NCBI RefSeq assembly: GCF_017810075.1
Contig: NZ_JADNYK010000009.1
Location: forward strand, 106,352 to 170,351
DNA: 64,000 bases
Source of the DNA: Pseudozobellia sp. WGM2
GTDB taxonomy: Bacteria; Bacteroidota; Bacteroidia; Flavobacteriales; Flavobacteriaceae
Direction of reading: 5' to 3'
A program made the translations under genes and the position numbers. Below, one piece after another: positions 36,642 to 45,673 of the stretch. The notes under the pieces are model-generated. The model saw only the letters and a program-made list of their open reading frames with translations. It was not told the DNA's origin and made no database searches. Positions within the stretch are counted from its first letter, which is position 1. Every line of letters starts with the position of its first letter.

Positions 36642-37742
36642 TCACATCTGTAAAGAAGGCTGTTGCCCTAATTCTTTCAGGTGTTTGAAGTGCGAAATTA
36701 TAGCTTTTCTGGTAGTTCTGTATTCGTGATAAGGCAAATTAAATTCCATTGCCGTTTCTTTCACAATTTTAGAAATTTTTGTGTAATGAACATGACTGAT
36801 ATTAGGAAAAATATGGTGCTCGACCTGATGGTTGAGTCCGCCAGTAAACCAGTTGACAATTCGGTTTTTAGTACCAAAATTAACAGTGGTGAACAATTGA
36901 TGAATGGCCCAAGTATTTTTCATGGTTCCACTTTCATCGGGTAACGGTGTTTGGGCATCATGAACAATATGTGCCAATTGAAATACAACGCTCAAGATTA
37001 CACCGGCCACATAGTGCATAATAAAAAAGCCTAAAAGTATCTTCCACCAGGCTATGTCGACGAATATCATGGGAAGTACTATCCATATGGTAATATAAAG
37101 CAATTTGGTAACGACCAAAGTACTCCAGTTAACAACAGGGTTAGGAAATTTACCGTATGACAATTTTCTTTTTGTATAACGGTACATTTGCATAAAATCT
37201 GTAGTTATTGCCCAATTAAAGGTCAACAATCCGTAGAGCAAAACGGAATAAAAATGCTGAAATTTGTGGTGTTTATGCCATTTTGCATGCTTTGAAAAGC
37301 GTAGAATTCTGCCTGCTTCCATATCTTCGTCATGCTCATGAATGTTGGTGTAGGTATGGTGCAATACATTATGCTGTACTTGCCAGTTGTATACATTACC
37401 TGCTAATATGTAGATACTGCTGCCCATTAGCTTGTTCACCCATTTTTTATTGGAATAAGAACCATGATTGCCATCATGCATAACATTCATGCCAACACCG
37501 GCCATGCCAACGCCCATTACTATAGTAAGTAATAGATTGGCCCAAGTCGGTAAACCGAGTGTTAAGATTAAGAAATAGGGGGTGAGAAATAGGGCAAACA
37601 TGATGATGGTCTTCAAGTGCAAGCGCCAATTGCCCGTTTTTTTTATTTGGTTCTCTTTAAAATAATCGTTGACCCTTTTGTTCAGGGTTTTGAAAAAATG
37701 TGCCGGATCTTTTCTAGAGAAGCGTACGGTTTTTGTATTCAT
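36642..37742 (-). CDS. Membrane fatty-acid desaturase (acyl-CoA/front-end type)
   Basis: Di-iron membrane desaturase adding a double bond to an acyl chain. The 366-aa protein has the three histidine boxes HDGNHGS, HNVLHHTYTN and the QVEHH box (NHQVEHHIFPNISH), with four membrane segments arranged in pairs (about 45-85 and 195-250). The QVEHH form is that of front-end (delta-5/6-like) desaturases; no cytochrome b5 domain is fused, as is usual in bacteria. The gene is alone between an aminotransferase and rsmG. Confidence 0.93.
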   Translation of the reverse strand: MNTKTVRFSRKDPAHFFKTLNKRVNDYFKENQIKKTGNWRLHLKTIIMFALFLTPYFLILTLGLPTWANLLLTIVMGVGMAGVGMNVMHDGNHGSYSNKKWVNKLMGSSIYILAGNVYNWQVQHNVLHHTYTNIHEHDEDMEAGRILRFSKHAKWHKHHKFQHFYSVLLYGLLTFNWAITTDFMQMYRYTKRKLSYGKFPNPVVNWSTLVVTKLLYITIWIVLPMIFVDIAWWKILLGFFIMHYVAGVILSVVFQLAHIVHDAQTPLPDESGTMKNTWAIHQLFTTVNFGTKNRIVNWFTGGLNHQVEHHIFPNISHVHYTKISKIVKETAMEFNLPYHEYRTTRKAIISHFKHLKELGQQPSLQM

Positions 37743-37822
37743 TTATAGGGTTCTTTTCTTGGGGATAATTTAAAATACGCCCATTTAATCTGATGTTGTT
37801 ATATTATCGTGAGTGAATATAG

Positions 37823-37830
37823 TAATTTTG
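37823..37830 (+). promoter_or_regulatory. -7 box before rsmG (TAATTTTG)
   Basis: Perfect TAnnTTTG 19 bp before the ATG. A TTG at 37796-37798 is 24 bp upstream, slightly wider than the usual -33 spacing. Confidence 0.6.
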
Positions 37831-37849
37831 TAACCATACAAATATACGC

Positions 37850-38485
37850 ATGACCGCTGAAATAGTTTTTAAATATTTTCCCAATTTATCTGATAACCAA
37901 CGTCAACAGTACCTGATTTTAGAAGAACTTTATAAAGATTGGAATCAAAAGATAAATGTGGTTTCTAGAAAAGATATCGAAGAATTGTATCTGCGTCATG
38001 TTTTGCATTCACTAGGTATCGCCAAAATTCAAACTTTTAGAGAGGGCAGTTCGATTCTAGATGTGGGTACCGGCGGTGGTTTCCCGGGTATACCTTTATC
38101 TATCTTATTTCCAGAAGTTCAGTTTACTTTAGTCGACTCTATCGGTAAAAAAATCAAGGTGGTAGAGGAGGTAGTCGAGGGTCTGCAATTGAAAAATATA
38201 CGGTCGATAAATGCTCGAGTTGAAGAAATTGATGGGCAGTTCGATTTTATAGTGAGCAGGGCCGTGGCCGCGATGCCTACCTTCACGCACTGGGTCAAGG
38301 GTAAAATCAAAAAAGAATCCGTTCATGATCGTAAAAACGGTATACTATATTTAAAAGGTGGTGATCTTACCGAAGAGCTTAAAGATTATAAGACCGTTCA
38401 AATTTTTGACTTGCCCGATTACTTTGATGAGGAATTCTTTCAAACCAAAAAGGTGGTTTACTTACCTCTCAAATTTAAAGGTTAA
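37850..38485 (+). CDS. rsmG: 16S rRNA (guanine(527)-N7)-methyltransferase
   Basis: Methylates G527 in the 530 loop of 16S rRNA; loss gives low-level streptomycin resistance in other bacteria. The 211-aa product is full length: YKDWNQKINVVSRKDIEELY, the SAM loop ILDVGTGGGFPGIPLSILFP and the conserved SRAVAAMPTF are visible. It has its own promoter and no co-directional neighbour downstream. Confidence 0.96.
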   Translation: MTAEIVFKYFPNLSDNQRQQYLILEELYKDWNQKINVVSRKDIEELYLRHVLHSLGIAKIQTFREGSSILDVGTGGGFPGIPLSILFPEVQFTLVDSIGKKIKVVEEVVEGLQLKNIRSINARVEEIDGQFDFIVSRAVAAMPTFTHWVKGKIKKESVHDRKNGILYLKGGDLTEELKDYKTVQIFDLPDYFDEEFFQTKKVVYLPLKFKG

Positions 38486-38840
38486 CCTATAAGCTTAGTA
38501 GGTTGTAATAAGTTTTTCTATACTTTCTAGCATAAATCTTCAAGTAGCCCCAAAAATGTATTTGGAAGCAATTGACCAGCATTCTAGTCTTGGTGATAAT
38601 TGTAGTCCTTCTCATAATCCAACTCATTTAATTAAATACAAAGTTCAGTATATTACGTTTGATTTACAATTAATTAACGTTAAATTTACATTGATATTGC
38701 GTTGAATTTCAATGTTTTGTATTAAAATAGGCCTGAATGCCCCTATTTTAAGGGTGTTTCCAATGTTTTTTTTTAAACTATCAATAAAAAAACCTTGCTG
38801 ATTTCAACAAGGTTCTTAACATGACTCTCTTAAAAGCGTC
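38486..38840. other. Gene-free stretch between rsmG and the DinB-like gene
   Basis: AT-rich, no credible coding frame. It holds a perfect 10-bp inverted repeat, TTAAAATAGG (38722-38731) / CCTATTTTAA (38742-38751) with a 10-nt loop, and the DinB-gene terminator at 38791-38814. Nothing else recognised. Confidence 0.6.
38791..38814 (-). terminator. Terminator after the DinB-like gene
   Basis: AACCTTG (38791-38797) / CAAGGTT (38808-38814), followed on the minus strand by seven T. Confidence 0.8.
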
Positions 38841-39353
38841 TTATTTGCTCCAAGGAGGGGTAACTCCATTCGAACGTGCATAGGCGATTAATTGACCTTT
38901 ATGCTCCCCATTATGTTCCATGATGACCAATAGTCCGCTAAGTTTGTTCATTTTCATGAATCCGAAGTCAACTTCTTCATCCAAACCATCACTTTCGACT
39001 TTTGTAATTTTGTCTAGAACGAATTCGTTTGATTTTTTTAAGGCCTCTATAATATTGTTTTTTCCGGTTATCTTGCCCAAGTTCATCATATCAACATCTT
39101 CCGGTGGTGCGAACCCCAGTTTTGATGCCAAGAAATAGTTGGCACCTGCAACGTGCATCAATGCTTCCCCTACGGAGTTAACGCCTTCCATAGGTCTCCA
39201 ATTGTATTGTTCTTCAGAGAACGCTTCGGCCAATGAGACGACCTGGGCCTGATTGCCTTCTAATACCCCTTTAATGGTATTCTGGGTAAGGTTGTCTTGG
39301 GCGAAGGTTATTGTGCTAGTCAAAAACAGCAATGCAAAGATTGATTTTTTCAT
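38841..39353 (-). CDS. DinB-like protein with signal peptide
   Basis: Four-helix protein of the DinB/YfiT-like superfamily, whose members often bind metal through a His triad. The 170-aa product has a clear signal peptide (about 1-19, ending TFAQ), so it is exported, unlike most DinB-like proteins. Candidate metal ligands are His67 (EALMHVAGA) and the two histidines of MEHNGEHKGQLIAYAR; YNWRPMEGVNSVGEALMH is typical of the family. The reaction is unknown. Confidence 0.85.
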   Translation of the reverse strand: MKKSIFALLFLTSTITFAQDNLTQNTIKGVLEGNQAQVVSLAEAFSEEQYNWRPMEGVNSVGEALMHVAGANYFLASKLGFAPPEDVDMMNLGKITGKNNIIEALKKSNEFVLDKITKVESDGLDEEVDFGFMKMNKLSGLLVIMEHNGEHKGQLIAYARSNGVTPPWSK

Positions 39354-39482
39354 TTTTAATAAGTTTTAGTTGTTATTAATGAAGTAGTTGTTATGTGATT
39401 AACTGATTTGTTTACAAGGTATTAAAAAGGTGCTAATTCCTCTTGAGAATTTGCATAAATAACAAATTCACGTGAAAAAAAA

Positions 39483-39514
39483 GGGATGATTCTCGGTCAT
39501 TCGAAAATCATCCC
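39483..39514 (-). terminator. Terminator after pruA
   Basis: GGGATGATT (39483-39491) / AATCATCCC (39506-39514), perfect 9-bp stem, followed on the minus strand by a T-run. Confidence 0.82.
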
Positions 39515-39544
39515 TCTTAAAATAATAGTGCAAGTGTAACCGGT

Positions 39545-41173
39545 TTAGCCTAGAAAAGGATACCGATAATCTTCAGGGGTTACAAAAGTTTCTTTAATTA
39601 ATCTTGGAGATACCCATCGCAACAAGTTCTGCATTGAGCCTGCTTTGTCATTTGTGCCTGAAGCTCTAGCACCGCCGAAAGGTTGTTGACCCACTACTGC
39701 CCCGGTAGGTTTGTCGTTGATGTAGAAATTACCTGCGCAATTTTGCAATGCTTTGGTAGCTTCGTCGATTGCATAACGGTCACCTGAAATAACAGCACCT
39801 GTCAGTGCGTACTCAGATGTTTCGTCAACCAATTTAAGGGTTTCAGACCAGTCTTTATCTTCATAGGCATACACGGTCACCACAGGGCCGAAAAGCTCGG
39901 TTTCCATAGTAGTATACTTGGGATCTGTTGTCAAGATAACTGTTGGCTCAATAAAATAACCCTTAGATTTGTCGTATTCGCCACCTACAATTATCTCGGC
40001 ATTCTCGTCTTCTTTGGCTTGGTCGATATACTTCGCCAATTTGTCAAAAGAGCCTTCATGAATAACAGCGGTAATAAAGTTGCTCATATCCTCAGGGCTC
40101 CCGGGCTTGTTGAACGACTGAACATCTTTCTTTACGAGGTCTAAAATTTCTTTTGATGTTGATTTTGGAAGATATACCCGTGATGCAGCACTACATTTTT
40201 GTCCCTGAAATTCAAACGCCCCACGCGATATGGCTGTTGCTACTTGTTGCGGCTTGGCCGTTGGGTGAGCTATTATAAAGTCTTTTCCACCAGTCTCTCC
40301 AACAATTCTTGGGTAAGTCTTATAAGTGTGAATATTGTTTCCGATTTGTTTCCAAAGTTCTTTGAATACATGGGTCGAACCGGTAAAATGTATACCTGAA
40401 AAATCAGGGCTTTTCAAAACAGTATCCGTAATCATGACCGGATCACCGAATACAACATTGATAACTCCATCAGGGAGCCCGGCCTCTTTAAATATATCAA
40501 CGATTACCTTAGCGGAAAATATTTGACTATCGCTGGGTTTCCAAACTACCACATTGCCCATTAAAGCGGCGCTTGCGGGCAAGTTTCCAGCAATTGCCGT
40601 GAAATTGAAAGGAGTGATCGCATAAACAAAACCTTCGAGTGGCCGATATTCGACCCTGTTCCAAATACCTTCTGCCGAGTCAGGCTGCTCCTCATAAATT
40701 TGAGCCATGTATTCTACGTTAAAACGGAGAAAGTCAATCAATTCACAGGCCGAGTCTATTTCTGCTTGATGAATATTTTTGGACTGCGCCATCATAGTGG
40801 CGGCATTTATTTTAGCCCTGTAAGGGCCGGCAATCAATTCGGCTGCTTTTAAGAAAATAGCGGCACGTTGCTCCCAAATTAAATTCGCCCAGGCCTCTCT
40901 AGAATCTAGACAATTGTCAATGGCTTCTTGAATATTTTCTTTGTTGGCTAGATGATAGTGGCCCACGACGTGTTTGTGGTCGTGCGGAGGCGACATTGGC
41001 TTGGTGTTGCCAGTCTTAACTTCTTTGCTGCCTATATATAAAGGTACTTCAACCGTATTCTCGTAGTAATTGCGATAGGCCTTCAGCACTTCTTCGCGCT
41101 CAGGTGTACCCGGAGCATATGTTTTTATAGGTTCATTTATAGCTGTTGGTACTTGGAAAAATCCTTTGCCCAT
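39545..41173 (-). CDS. pruA: L-glutamate gamma-semialdehyde (P5C) dehydrogenase
   Basis: Oxidises glutamate semialdehyde/pyrroline-5-carboxylate to glutamate, the second step of proline breakdown. The 542-aa monofunctional enzyme has the aldehyde-dehydrogenase catalytic motifs VGETGGKDFI (Glu base) and GQKCSAASRVY (nucleophile Cys), the NAD-binding FTGSTHVF, and the P5CDH-type C-terminal GGARASGTNDKAGS. No proline dehydrogenase gene is next to it. A -7 box lies 34 bp upstream. Confidence 0.96.
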   Translation of the reverse strand: MGKGFFQVPTAINEPIKTYAPGTPEREEVLKAYRNYYENTVEVPLYIGSKEVKTGNTKPMSPPHDHKHVVGHYHLANKENIQEAIDNCLDSREAWANLIWEQRAAIFLKAAELIAGPYRAKINAATMMAQSKNIHQAEIDSACELIDFLRFNVEYMAQIYEEQPDSAEGIWNRVEYRPLEGFVYAITPFNFTAIAGNLPASAALMGNVVVWKPSDSQIFSAKVIVDIFKEAGLPDGVINVVFGDPVMITDTVLKSPDFSGIHFTGSTHVFKELWKQIGNNIHTYKTYPRIVGETGGKDFIIAHPTAKPQQVATAISRGAFEFQGQKCSAASRVYLPKSTSKEILDLVKKDVQSFNKPGSPEDMSNFITAVIHEGSFDKLAKYIDQAKEDENAEIIVGGEYDKSKGYFIEPTVILTTDPKYTTMETELFGPVVTVYAYEDKDWSETLKLVDETSEYALTGAVISGDRYAIDEATKALQNCAGNFYINDKPTGAVVGQQPFGGARASGTNDKAGSMQNLLRWVSPRLIKETFVTPEDYRYPFLG

Positions 41174-41207
41174 AATAAATAGTGTGTTTTGAGTTTTAGA
41201 ATGTTCA

Positions 41208-41215
41208 CAAAGGTA
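41208..41215 (-). promoter_or_regulatory. -7 box before pruA (TACCTTTG)
   Basis: Perfect TAnnTTTG, 34 bp upstream of the pruA ATG. Confidence 0.55.
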
Positions 41216-41367
41216 GGATGAGTAAATTGAAATAAAAAAGGAATGAAGCGGTTATCCTCTGATGAGTCAAAGGTTTAACTTCTCTTTATAAAATAACGGA
41301 CACATTTTATTTACCTGTATTGGATGCTGGTATCCGCCGGATAGAAAAAAATCAATAAAAATATGAA

Positions 41368-41754
41368 TCAATTCAGCGCAAAAGGTGCGTGAAATTTAAA
41401 TGTTGGCACATAGACCCTGAACTTCTCGGTCGAACTGAAATTCACCATATTGTAATGACCTCGCATAGCCCCAATGGGAGAAGCCAAAAGACAACCGGAA
41501 GTGTAGGTATGGGATTCGCCAGGTTTGATTACCGGTTTTTTTCCGATTACACCATCGCCATCAAGAATTTCTAATTCGTTAAGTGCATCGTGAATTTTCC
41601 AGTGCCTAGAAGTAAGTTGCACCGAATCTTTGCTTTGGTTTTCGATGGTAATGGTATAGCCAAAGGCGAAATGCATCTTATAATTTTTAAAGAAGGTGCC
41701 TTCGAAGCTAGTATTTACCGAAATTTTAATTCCCTTGGTAACCTGTGTAATCAT
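41368..41754 (-). CDS. apaG: ApaG-family protein
   Basis: Single immunoglobulin-like (FN3-fold) domain protein of the ApaG family. Linked genetically to Co2+/Mg2+ handling in enterobacteria, but the biochemical role is unsettled. The 128-aa product has the family's usual length and segments FAFGYTITIENQSKDSVQLT, SRHWKIHDA, GEKPVIKPGE-like VIGKKPVIKPGESHTYTSG and GAMRGHYNM. It lies 10 bp after the DUF3667 gene on the same strand. Confidence 0.94.
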   Translation of the reverse strand: MITQVTKGIKISVNTSFEGTFFKNYKMHFAFGYTITIENQSKDSVQLTSRHWKIHDALNELEILDGDGVIGKKPVIKPGESHTYTSGCLLASPIGAMRGHYNMVNFSSTEKFRVYVPTFKFHAPFALN

Positions 41755-41764
41755 GTATGTAGGT

Positions 41765-42889
41765 CTAATAGGTGATTATGTTTCCAGCTATCAAGATTAG
41801 GGTTGAAAACATAGCCAATATAAAAAAAATCGTGTTTAAAAAAAGATATTTAACAATAGTTTTGAAAATGTTCTGTCCGTAAAATTTTCTCATGGCCTGA
41901 AAGAGGTATATGGAAAAGATGGTCAGAAATATCCAGTTGCTACTTACGTTAAAAATCGAGTCAATCAAATAGCTAATAATGAGCAAGATAAACAACAATG
42001 AAGTGATGTGAAAGCTAAAGATTAAATGATCGGTATAATTGTATTTTTTTCTGATGTAGACCAACCAAATAAAAAGAGTGAAGATGGGCAAGAAGAAAAA
42101 AATGGCAAAAGGCAGCCTTGAAACTATAGTTTTGAGAAAGTCGCTCGGCCTATTTTTTATTTTTGACCAACTACGCCCGACGTTAAAAGTAAATCTGTTC
42201 TCTTGGTTGTCTGTAAATCTATATTTGACTTTGGCTTGATCATAGTTTCGAACCGAATCACGCTCGACCATGGTGGCAAAAAAGTCTTGCTTTTGTAAAA
42301 CCCTATTTAGTAATGGCCTATTGTTTAACGAATGAAAGTAATTGATAGGGTCTGAATTGAGTGCTGAAGTTTTCTTCTTTATGAACTCGCTTATGGTCGA
42401 ATTGAGACCCATGGAATCTACAATTCTCATCAATTCTCGTTTCTCGCTTTCATTTTCGTATTGAAGAGTGTCTAATGTCTTTTTCAAATCGAAATTCGGT
42501 AGTTTAACTTTGCCATCAAAAGTGTCTGCCTGTTCGAAATTTCCTGTAATACCTAAAATTAAAAAGTATATAATGGCCAAGCTTAATAGAAATCGAAAGG
42601 GGTTGGTATATGATACCCGCTTGCCATTTATATAGTCTCTTGTGATTTTACCAGGTCGCAGAAGAAGTGCTGATAGGGTCTTCAACAGTTTCGAGTCGTA
42701 AGAGATGAAGCTGGCAAAGAATTCGTCTAGAAAATCTTTAATCGATAATTTTTTGGTGCTGTTGGCTTGAGAGCAATTTGGGCAGAACTTGTCTGATAAC
42801 TGCAATGGGTGACCGCAGTTGAGACATTCGGTGCCTCGGTATTCAATTTTAAATCTTCCTTTATTGGTTACGGTCGGTACGTTCTTCAT
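41765..42889 (-). CDS. DUF3667 membrane protein with zinc ribbon
   Basis: Protein of unknown function, DUF3667 family. The 374-aa product begins with a CxxC...CxxC zinc-ribbon (CLNCGHPLQLSDKFCPNC, residues about 20-37), followed by a conserved stretch (LLRPGKITRDYINGKRVSYT), a first membrane segment (about 95-112), a long polar loop (about 115-255) and a cluster of about four membrane segments to the C-terminus. The N-terminal ribbon is presumably cytoplasmic. It lies between the T9SS Plug gene (29 bp upstream) and apaG (10 bp downstream) on one strand. Confidence 0.85.
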   Translation of the reverse strand: MKNVPTVTNKGRFKIEYRGTECLNCGHPLQLSDKFCPNCSQANSTKKLSIKDFLDEFFASFISYDSKLLKTLSALLLRPGKITRDYINGKRVSYTNPFRFLLSLAIIYFLILGITGNFEQADTFDGKVKLPNFDLKKTLDTLQYENESEKRELMRIVDSMGLNSTISEFIKKKTSALNSDPINYFHSLNNRPLLNRVLQKQDFFATMVERDSVRNYDQAKVKYRFTDNQENRFTFNVGRSWSKIKNRPSDFLKTIVSRLPFAIFFFLPIFTLFIWLVYIRKKYNYTDHLIFSFHITSLLFILLIISYLIDSIFNVSSNWIFLTIFSIYLFQAMRKFYGQNIFKTIVKYLFLNTIFFILAMFSTLILIAGNIITY

Positions 42890-42918
42890 TTACCGCAATT
42901 TATGTGGGTAAATATATA

Positions 42919-44163
42919 TTAATTGCTAATACTTCTCGAATTGGCATTGCCTATACCTATAATACTATCATATTGTTCCCCGAAGTTGCGATAGTATACT
43001 AGAATTAAATAATTATTCTCTGTAAAGTGAAAATTACCGCTAATAAGGTTGAGGTCGATTGTGGCGTCTTCTCTTTTGACGACGTACTTGTAGTTGTAGA
43101 ACCCTTGTTTCATTTTAATGGTACCTTCCATCATTCCGTTTTCTTCGTTGTAGGTGAGTCGATTTTCGTCGTTCAGGGCGTAGTTGTTGAATTTACCGAA
43201 AACATACACCTCGTCAAGGTTCAACATGGGGTCGTAGGGTAAAGAAAAATGTACCATTGAATATTCGGCTTCCCTAGAATTATCGTCTCCTTGCTGTGTG
43301 CGTACAACAAAATCACCATTAATATCAGGAAAATAGGTGTATGGGTCCATCGACCTGTAGCCGTCGGAGAATAAATAGTGGTGATAGAGGTCTTCTATTT
43401 CGATTCTTCCTATCTGCGAGCTTGGAGCTCTTAGGTCGCTGGTGTCAAAGTTTAAAAATTCATTTCCACCAAAAAAACTGGTTTCTTGATCGTATTTGTA
43501 GACCAGTTCACTTCCTAGGGTGTATTGAGGGGCAATATCGTAAATGGCCGTCTCCCATTGATAATTTTGTATAATGGCCACCTTCACTTCCTTTTTTGGG
43601 TTTACCAATTGAAAGTTTCCGGAGTTAATATTGAACTGAACTACCTGTTTTTCGTTTAAAAAGTTAAAGTCACGAGACCTTTTTACGGTAGCGCCAACGG
43701 TAACCAAATCTTTAAAGACTACGAACTTTCTTGAAAACTGTAGTTCGTAATTGTCATCATAAATTTCTAAAATGTAATTGCCGCTAACTTTCAAACGAAC
43801 ATTGTCGTTGGGTATGCTCAATTTGTAGTTAGAATAAGATTGTAGGGTGGAGTAGCTGTTCTCATAATCGACAATACGTTGGTTGTCGACCCCTGTGAGG
43901 TACTGCGACTTTAAAAGCTGAGAGATTGACCAATCGTAATCGCAATGTACGATTTTGTAATAGTAGTCTCTTTCGTTGGCCGTAATATCGTCAAATTCTA
44001 ATTTGATGGTTTCGCCAAGTTCGATTACCGGAAACTGATCTTCGGTAGGTCCACCGAAAATAACCGTTTTAATATGCTCTGGCGGATTGATTTCTTGCTG
44101 TATTTGAGCAACTGACAATGAGGTGAAAAGAAGAAAAAAGACCTGTGTAAGCTTTCGTAGCAT
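42919..44163 (-). CDS. Type IX secretion Plug-type protein (DUF5103)
   Basis: Periplasmic protein of the family first named DUF5103 and now linked to the type IX secretion Plug, which closes the SprA translocon from the periplasmic side in Flavobacterium. The start at 44163 (MLRKLTQVFFLLFTSLSVAQ) gives a clean signal peptide and is preferred over a longer frame. The 414-aa protein has an all-beta N-terminal domain (YYYKIVHCDYDWSISQLLKS, GVDNQRIVDYENSYSTLQSY) and a C-terminal domain with YDPMLNLDEVYVFGKFNNY and GFYNYKYVV. Family assignment is by recognised motifs; a profile search would settle it. Confidence 0.85.
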   Translation of the reverse strand: MLRKLTQVFFLLFTSLSVAQIQQEINPPEHIKTVIFGGPTEDQFPVIELGETIKLEFDDITANERDYYYKIVHCDYDWSISQLLKSQYLTGVDNQRIVDYENSYSTLQSYSNYKLSIPNDNVRLKVSGNYILEIYDDNYELQFSRKFVVFKDLVTVGATVKRSRDFNFLNEKQVVQFNINSGNFQLVNPKKEVKVAIIQNYQWETAIYDIAPQYTLGSELVYKYDQETSFFGGNEFLNFDTSDLRAPSSQIGRIEIEDLYHHYLFSDGYRSMDPYTYFPDINGDFVVRTQQGDDNSREAEYSMVHFSLPYDPMLNLDEVYVFGKFNNYALNDENRLTYNEENGMMEGTIKMKQGFYNYKYVVKREDATIDLNLISGNFHFTENNYLILVYYRNFGEQYDSIIGIGNANSRSISN

Positions 44164-44274
44164 GTATCTGCTATTTTTTTCGGTAAAGGTAATCAAAAAG
44201 CGTACCCAGAAAATTTAGATCGACATACACTCCAAATTTCTAGGTATTTATTATGAAAACATTGCTTTTAATAC

Positions 44275-44282
44275 TATTTTTG
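44275..44282 (+). promoter_or_regulatory. -7 box before nqrA (TATTTTTG)
   Basis: Perfect TAnnTTTG 35 bp upstream of the nqrA ATG; likely start of the nqr operon transcript. Confidence 0.6.
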
Positions 44283-44317
44283 CGCCATATTTTAGTTAAC
44301 CTAAGGTCTACAATAAT

Positions 44318-45670
44318 ATGTCTAAAGACATTCGGATTAAAAAGGGCTTGAACATTAATCTTGTTGGTGCTGCAGAGCAAACTACTACCAAAGCTGTTTT
44401 AAGCAATGTTTATGCCATAAATCTTAACGATTTTCACGGAATAACTCCAAAAATGTTGGTTAAGCAGGGTGCCGAGGTAAAAGCCGGTGAACCTCTTTTC
44501 TACAATAAAAATAGAGAAGACATGATGTTTGTCTCTCCGGTAAGCGGTGAGCTTGTCGAAATTAACAGAGGGGCGAGAAGGCGAATACTTTCTCTTAAAA
44601 TCTTAGCCGATAAAGAGCAGGCGGTTGCCTCTCATTCACCCTTAAAGGTGGATCCGGCGACTAAAGATGAGGTTAAAGCTTTTCTTTTGAAGAGTGGGGC
44701 ATGGCCCTTTATTAAGCAACGGCCTTACGACATTATAGCTAACCCCGATGATACGCCCAAAGCAATTTTTATATCCGGTTACACGACCGCACCTTTGGCC
44801 GCTGAATCAGATTATGTTCTTCAGGGGAAAGAAGAGGAGCTTCAAGCGGCAATCAATGCCCTGGGTAAGTTGACCCCTGGTAAAGTGCATGTATCTGTAG
44901 GTAGTGCGTCTAGTTCTACCTTGTCAGTGTTGAGCGGTATTGAGCTTCATAAAGTTTCAGGGCCGCACCCAGCTGGTTTGGTCGGTACGCAAATAAATAG
45001 AATAGACCCTATCAATAAAGGGGAAACCGTTTGGACGGTCTCACCACAAGATTTGGTCATTATCGGTGAGCTTTTGCTTACAGGTAAGTTCAACCCAGAG
45101 CGTATTGTTGCTTTGTCGGGCTCTTGTGTTAAAGCCCCGAAGTACTATAAGACTAAAATTGGCGCTGAGATTTCTACTTTTTTATATAGTAGTGGGGTGA
45201 CCGATGATAAATTCAGGGTTGTCAATGGTGATGTTCTTACCGGTTCAAAAAGTAAACCTGATGGTCATTTGGGTTTTTACAACAATACGGTTAGTGTTAT
45301 ACCGGAAGGCGATGATTATGATCTTTTTGGTTGGAACAAGCCTATTTTCAACAAGATTTCGGCTACAAGGGCACTGACGTTCTCTTGGATGCAGCCTAAT
45401 AAAAAATACGACCTGAACACAAATACCAATGGGGAGCATAGGGCCTTTGTGGTAACGGGAATGTATGAAAAGGTTTTCCCTATGGATATCTATCCTTTGC
45501 AATTGCTCAAGGCCTGTATGGTTCAAGATCTCGATGAGATGGAACAATTAGGTCTTTATGAAGTTGCCCCTGAAGATTTTGCATTGACCGAGTTTGTTTG
45601 TGTTTCCAAACAACCGCATCAGCAAATAATTAGAGAAGGCTTAGATTTATTGTATAAAGAAATAGGATAA
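44318..45670 (+). CDS. nqrA: Na+-translocating NADH:quinone reductase subunit A
   Basis: Peripheral cytoplasmic subunit of the sodium-pumping NADH:quinone oxidoreductase, the respiratory Na+ pump. The 450-aa product matches NqrA in length and begins IRIKKGLNINLVGAAEQ; a biotinyl-lipoyl-like early domain (KMLVKQGAEVKAGEPLFYNK) and the conserved KVSGPHPAGLVGTQINRIDP follow. First of six contiguous subunit genes, each 1-23 bp apart. Confidence 0.97.
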   Translation: MSKDIRIKKGLNINLVGAAEQTTTKAVLSNVYAINLNDFHGITPKMLVKQGAEVKAGEPLFYNKNREDMMFVSPVSGELVEINRGARRRILSLKILADKEQAVASHSPLKVDPATKDEVKAFLLKSGAWPFIKQRPYDIIANPDDTPKAIFISGYTTAPLAAESDYVLQGKEEELQAAINALGKLTPGKVHVSVGSASSSTLSVLSGIELHKVSGPHPAGLVGTQINRIDPINKGETVWTVSPQDLVIIGELLLTGKFNPERIVALSGSCVKAPKYYKTKIGAEISTFLYSSGVTDDKFRVVNGDVLTGSKSKPDGHLGFYNNTVSVIPEGDDYDLFGWNKPIFNKISATRALTFSWMQPNKKYDLNTNTNGEHRAFVVTGMYEKVFPMDIYPLQLLKACMVQDLDEMEQLGLYEVAPEDFALTEFVCVSKQPHQQIIREGLDLLYKEIG

Positions 45671-45673
45671 AAG

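Noticed and set aside
41330..41348. TATCC-GCC-GGATA palindrome after apaG as a terminator
   Set aside because: No T-run on the apaG strand; the stem is too short to call.
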